64,000 nucleotides of DNA from Ilyonectria destructans (lineage: Eukaryota; Ascomycota; Sordariomycetes; Hypocreales; Nectriaceae), in contig JAHEWK010000001.1 in assembly GCA_020740775.1 (NCBI GenBank), forward strand, positions 2,108,001 to 2,172,000. The letters run 5' to 3'. Below the pieces are notes generated by a model. It made no database searches. It was not told the DNA's origin and saw nothing but the letters and a program-made list of their open reading frames with translations. Positions 60,009-64,000 of this stretch are shown here, piece by piece. The position numbers were made by a program, and so were the translations under genes. Position 1 is the first letter of the stretch, and each line of letters begins with the position of its first letter.

Positions 60009-60503
60009 CCGTAGTTATTAGTGGAATTGCCGCTGTGTATTCGTATGGAGAGTCAGTCCAGGTATCTTCCTGTTGGCCGGACCATCTCTGCTTGTGGGGC
60101 CTCGCCACGAATCCCTCTATCGCTAGCCGAGTGGCGGAGAACCTGGAACTTGGCTGCGTGAAAGCTGTCGTAATCAATTGCATTCCAACATTGACGCCCC
60201 ACCGGCGGCGGACAAAAAGAAATGGCAGACCAAGTCACCAGCTGGCATGATACCCAACAGTTGCGCCCATTTTAATGGCCGATTTTATTGTAAATATAAA
60301 CATTTAGAAAGAAACTGGTTATTCCAAAGGTCTTTTTTTTGTCGCAATTTTACTGTAAGCTGGTCATGTTGGGTTTGCATGTGTTGTTGGTCTGCCTCCC
60401 TCCCCCCGCGTGTCTACTGCTTTTTAGGCTCCCAGGTACCTATAAGAGCGTCTCGCTCCCTGGTCGCGTGTGCTCCCGCTCCCTCGATTATCCCCACGAC
60501 ATT

Positions 60504-62150
60504 ATGCTCCCTCGCGTCGCCATGTTACGAATCCCGGCCATGCTCCGAATGCACGCACACTCGATCCAAATCGCGGCCGCTATATCCTTCATCTGGCTGT
60601 TCCTGATTTTCGCTTTCCGATACCATGATGCGACCGGCGCATTTCCGTCTGTGAAGACGCCCAGCAACAACCCGAGCCGCACTGCGTTCCCCAACTCCCC
60701 CAGCCTGCAGAGCTTCAGCCCCATTGAACTGGGCGCCCGTTACTTTCTGGACTACCCCCTTGGCTCGCCGTACAAGGAAGTCTTTGGCGAACTAGGCCAG
60801 CGCGCCGTCGTCCTTCGATCGTGGATTGAGGAGCTGGAATCACATGTTGAGGAGTCAGCTGGTAACGACAAAGAAGATTCACGGAAGGCCATCGCGGAAC
60901 TCGTCGTGCAAGTCACCGAGTCTCTCTTCCCTTATCTAAAGCCTCAATCGACCGAAAATGCCCAATACTCCCCGCCCCTGTCGGCCATCCGCGATCGACT
61001 TGGCCTTTCAACCGATACCAACACCACCATTGTTCCTCAGAGCACCGGAATTGTCATCCCCACGGGCGACAAAACCCTGCGGTTTGCCTGCCATCTGATC
61101 GCATCGTTGACGCGCGTACACAAAACTCAGCTGCCGATCCAGATCGTCTACGCAGGACCCGAAGATTTATCCCAGAAGGGAAAAGATGCGATCCTGAAGG
61201 CGGGAGATGGCAGGGAGATCGAGATGCTCGATATCCTCACTGTCTTCGACGATACGACATTGCAGTTGGCGCATGGAGGGTGGGCGATTAAGCCATTTGC
61301 GGCGCTGGCAAGCCGCTTTGAGCAAGTGATCCTCCTCGATGCGGATACTGTCTTTCTGCAAGACCCTAAAGAGCTCCTCAATCAAGATCGATACCAAGAG
61401 ACAGGCGTCATGCTATTCCACGACCGCCTCCTCTGGAAAGACGGCTTCGCCGAACGACAAGACTGGTGGCATGAACAAATCAAGCACCCGAGCAACGAGA
61501 CTGCAAAATCGCTTGTTTGGACGGAGCGTTACTCAGAGGAGGGTGACTCTGGACTCGTCGTTGTTGATAAGTCCCGCCTTGATGTTTTGATTGGTCTGCT
61601 CCATGTAGGGTGGCAGAACTCGCATGATGTACGGGAGGAGTGGACTTATAAAATCACATATGGTGATAAAGAGACGTGGTGGATTGGTTTTGAGGCCACC
61701 GAATCAACCTATGCCTTCTCACCCCACTACGGCGGCATGGTGGGCTGGCTAGGACCAACGAAAGAAGACATTGAGCTAGCGGAAGCTGAAAAGAGGAAAC
61801 AAGAAGAGGAGAGTGAACAAGAAACCAACAACGCGAGGAGAGATGGCGAGCCTCAACCCAAGCCCGAAGTACGCGTGTGCAGCTTTGTTATTGCACATGT
61901 CGACCAGAGAGAAAAGTTGCTATGGTATAACGGCGGGCTGTTAAAAAACAAGATCGTCAATCAGACGGCCTTCGAGGTGCCAACGCACTGGATGATTGAC
62001 CAACATTGGGTCAAGGGCGGCTCAAAGCAAGATATGAGCTGTATGGTCGGAACCGAAGTGAGCACGTTGTCAGAGCACGAATCGGATGTCCTGAGTCGTT
62101 CGATTGCGGTGGCGCAGGAGGTTGATGAGAAATTGGGCTTAATATTATGA
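60504..62150 (+). CDS. Mnn1-type alpha-mannosyltransferase (GT71-like)
   Basis: A single exon of 548 residues from ATG 60504. A short cytosolic N-terminus precedes one membrane anchor (about residues 20-40, IQIAAAISFIWLFLIFAF), so it is a type II membrane protein of the Golgi. The catalytic part has LPIQIVYAG, then WAIKPFAALASRF and the metal-binding DxD in VILLDADTVFL, as in alpha-1,3-mannosyltransferases of the Mnn1 group, with GMVGWLG further on. A charged Glu/Lys-rich loop (about 415-440) is inserted before the last block. The enzyme would add mannose to N- or O-glycans. The open frame upstream to 60339 has an ATG at 60366, but the leader there is less protein-like; ATG 60525 is another option. 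Confidence 0.85.
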   Translation: MLPRVAMLRIPAMLRMHAHSIQIAAAISFIWLFLIFAFRYHDATGAFPSVKTPSNNPSRTAFPNSPSLQSFSPIELGARYFLDYPLGSPYKEVFGELGQRAVVLRSWIEELESHVEESAGNDKEDSRKAIAELVVQVTESLFPYLKPQSTENAQYSPPLSAIRDRLGLSTDTNTTIVPQSTGIVIPTGDKTLRFACHLIASLTRVHKTQLPIQIVYAGPEDLSQKGKDAILKAGDGREIEMLDILTVFDDTTLQLAHGGWAIKPFAALASRFEQVILLDADTVFLQDPKELLNQDRYQETGVMLFHDRLLWKDGFAERQDWWHEQIKHPSNETAKSLVWTERYSEEGDSGLVVVDKSRLDVLIGLLHVGWQNSHDVREEWTYKITYGDKETWWIGFEATESTYAFSPHYGGMVGWLGPTKEDIELAEAEKRKQEEESEQETNNARRDGEPQPKPEVRVCSFVIAHVDQREKLLWYNGGLLKNKIVNQTAFEVPTHWMIDQHWVKGGSKQDMSCMVGTEVSTLSEHESDVLSRSIAVAQEVDEKLGLIL

Positions 62151-64000
62151 TAGAAGGTGGCAAGCCTCGACGAGGGAGCCTAATGTATGAATAGACGGCG
62201 TTTTCATTTTCAATTTTGCCGTTACCGAGACCCCTATCTGATTCCCAGTTCGTTCGTTTCTCTCCGTTTCAATGTGATCCAACTTCGTCGCCCCAATCTG
62301 CCCTCGACCCACTAACCCAGCAGCTCATGATCCAGTCCCCCACACCATCCGCACTCAGCTATCGTTCACACCAACTCCATGGAACACAGCAACACTTCGA
62401 ACTAGGACCCGTATTCCACCCTGCCGATAGCGGAGATGAAGGACGCCTCCAGTCGTCATTTCCAGCCCGGCTTCTACGTCTTCGAGCCGTTCTGTCGATG
62501 CAGCCTACCCTGCTTTCTTGGAACACGGTGGGGCTTAGCAGTCACTTTCTTAAGGAAAGCACAAATATACAGTATATTTACTGATATCTACTTCGTCTTT
62601 AGTATTTACGGGTGTATTTGATGCCGTGCCGACAGCTATGGTACAGACAGTCAACTCGTTGCCCAGTAATGCCCCGTGCAGGCTAGGCGCACCCATTTAG
62701 GAAGTTTTCGTTTGTCGATTGTCTTGAGGTATTGGGCGTTGTCTCCAAAGCTATTTTAATGGCATGGGAGGTCGGCCTGCCTACTTGAACGGAACATGGG
62801 CCTTGTATATCTTACGGTTTAAGATGGGGTTTCAGTAACGGGCACTAATGTTGGACACAGGGGTGAGGACGATGCCGCAAGGCAAAGGTAAATATGCAGC
62901 AACTCGATTGTTTCGATAACTGGATCTTCTGGCACTAGTGTGTTGAAGCGGATAGACTTGGCTCATAGGATGACACCCTCCCAAGTGAGGTCAGCGCAGT
63001 GGGACAAACACAGCTCAGTGATAACAAGAGAAGAATGTCTCCTATCTTTAGTTGGACATTACTCTTCTCAACCAATTCAAGCTTTTCTGTCCATTCTTTC
63101 CACTTTATTGTGTGATATGTCTGATTGATATTTCTGTATGGCTGTGGTTATCAGCGAAGCTCCGTGAGCCTGCCTTAGCAGATATTGCGCAAGCCAGGCT
63201 TTTGGGCTGTTGGGGTGTTTGTTATTCGTCGGCCATCACTATCAACGAGCTGATATCGCGTCAGGTATGTGCTGCATTGATCGCTCAAATTTATCTTATG
63301 AAAGGCGAGGATGGGGGTGTGGGATCATGATCAGGCCTAGGGAATCGATAACTTCAAATATCTGTGACTGTTTTCACCTATGATATGAGGTCGCGATGCG
63401 GCTTGGGAGCCAGAGCGCTGGAGCTCCACGAGCTTGATTACCCCGATTGCTTATTCCCGCGCTCTTGATTTGGCGAGTTTGCTTTCGGAAGATGCAACCG
63501 AAGCCTGGTTCTATATTTGTAAATAGACGAAACAGGGCATTCCCAACTGCGAGTCTACTGCAGACTATTCGATGCAGCTCGCTCGGGTACCAGTCTCTTA
63601 ACGGAAGGTCTCGGCGACGCTTGCCATTGGTGCGTGGAGGAGACCGCCTCCACGAGGCCGGAGTCAAGCGGGGGATTTTCGGGGATGGAGCTCGGAGGAG
63701 GGCGTCTGACGGGGACTGTGAACTATTTCTCGTAGGAGCGGGATGCCGCCGTCCGCCGAGCCGCTTCCGGCGGCATCCGAGCCGCTCGCTATTGGGCGGC
63801 GGCAATAGCTGCTAGGGTTGGGGCTGAATCTGGGGCAGACGAGCAGAGCGAGAAACGTGGGAGATGAGATTCAAAGCTGGGGAGACGAGGGGATTTGACC
63901 CACCGTGCTGGCCATCCTCATCATTGCTGTGCCGTCCACGGGTGGACCACCTCACGCCTTTAAGAGTTGGCGGTGGTGGTTTATTAGTGCACAGTATGAA
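62151..64000. other. Right-edge region, no gene recognised
   Basis: About 1.85 kb. The first part is the mannosyltransferase 3' end. Frames at 62216-62584, 63374-63805 (-) and 63447-63815 (+) overlap one another and have no family resemblance. The second copy of the repeat-like segment lies at about 63387-63460. Confidence 0.4.
63387..63460. repeat. Copy B of a short diverged dispersed repeat
   Basis: Pairs with 57811-57885. The two are in the same orientation, about 5.6 kb apart, with one small indel in the alignment by eye. Confidence 0.4.

Larger units (their letters stand above)
59105..60503. other. Divergent promoter region with simple repeat and palindromes
   Basis: About 1.4 kb between the membrane-protein and mannosyltransferase genes. 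Contains a GAGT simple repeat and two identical 12-bp palindromes, listed separately. No gene seen. Confidence 0.5.

Noticed and set aside
62216..62584. Plus-strand frame after the mannosyltransferase
   Set aside because: Lies in the probable 3' UTR, overlaps other frames and has no family resemblance.
1..64000. Transposon, CRISPR array, rRNA or telomere repeat
   Set aside because: No transposase or reverse-transcriptase motif, no regular spacer array, no rRNA similarity and no TTAGGG run were found by reading the window.

Overview
The window is nuclear DNA of a filamentous ascomycete, most likely a sordariomycete and possibly a hypocrealean; the order-level guess is weak. The grounds are short spliceosomal introns (mostly 47-110 nt) with GTAAGT/GTATGT-type donors and CTAAC/CTGAC-type branch sites, GC-rich third codon positions, HET and fungal ankyrin gene families, and typical fungal housekeeping genes. 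Exon structures were worked out by hand from splice signals, phase and family conservation. Where a multi-exon gene is called, every listed junction keeps the frame.

Left part, about 1-20.4 kb: an accessory-like, gene-poor stretch. It starts inside a large uncharacterised protein gene (1-3692). Then come remnants of a SAM-independent regulatory-type protein (4039-4527) and a HET protein (4545-4945), both on the minus strand, an unknown broken plus-strand gene (5507-6700), an intact RNF126-like RING E3 ligase (8603-10385), a small secreted cysteine-rich protein (11899-12321), a frame-disrupted ankyrin gene (13042-15057), an intact amino-acid permease (15263-17368) and a second HET pseudogene (18731-19431). 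It ends in an AT-rich island at about 19.85-20.1 kb. Several of the broken frames carry stop codons that one C-to-T change in a CA dinucleotide explains (CAG to TAG, CAA to TAA), which is what repeat-induced point mutation (RIP) leaves behind.

Right part, about 20.4-62.2 kb: conserved core genes. These are an SBDS-domain Rtc3-like protein (20473-21140, -), a Rho GEF with DH and PH-type regions (22136-25335, -), a SERCA-type Ca2+-ATPase (27702-30902, +), proteasome subunit beta-3 Pup3 (31261-32124, -), a TUG/Ubx4-like UBX protein (33560-35149, +), ribosomal protein eL36 (35550-36246, -), a six-cysteine secreted protein (38030-38605, +), a class 3 lipase (39580-40812, +), a 14-3-3 protein (44214-45815, +), a small basic unknown protein (46916-47467, -), a synaptojanin-like SAC/5-phosphatase (49563-53738, -), the splicing factor Prp39 (55278-57611, +), a cysteine-rich single-pass membrane protein (58109-59104, -) and an Mnn1-type alpha-mannosyltransferase (60504-62150, +). 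Two genes have very small exons: pup3 has a coding first exon that is only the ATG, and the 14-3-3 gene has 12-nt and 8-nt leading exons.

The core genes are not an operon-like pathway. They share themes of secretion and membrane traffic (SERCA, TUG, synaptojanin, mannosyltransferase), proteostasis and translation (Pup3, eL36, Rtc3, RING E3) and polarity signalling (Rho GEF, 14-3-3). Many are arranged as divergent or convergent pairs. I found no rRNA or tRNA gene, CRISPR array or intact transposon. The most unusual material is the decayed left 20 kb, the uncharacterised protein at the left edge, two secreted cysteine-rich proteins, and a short sequence shared between about 57.8 kb and 63.4 kb.
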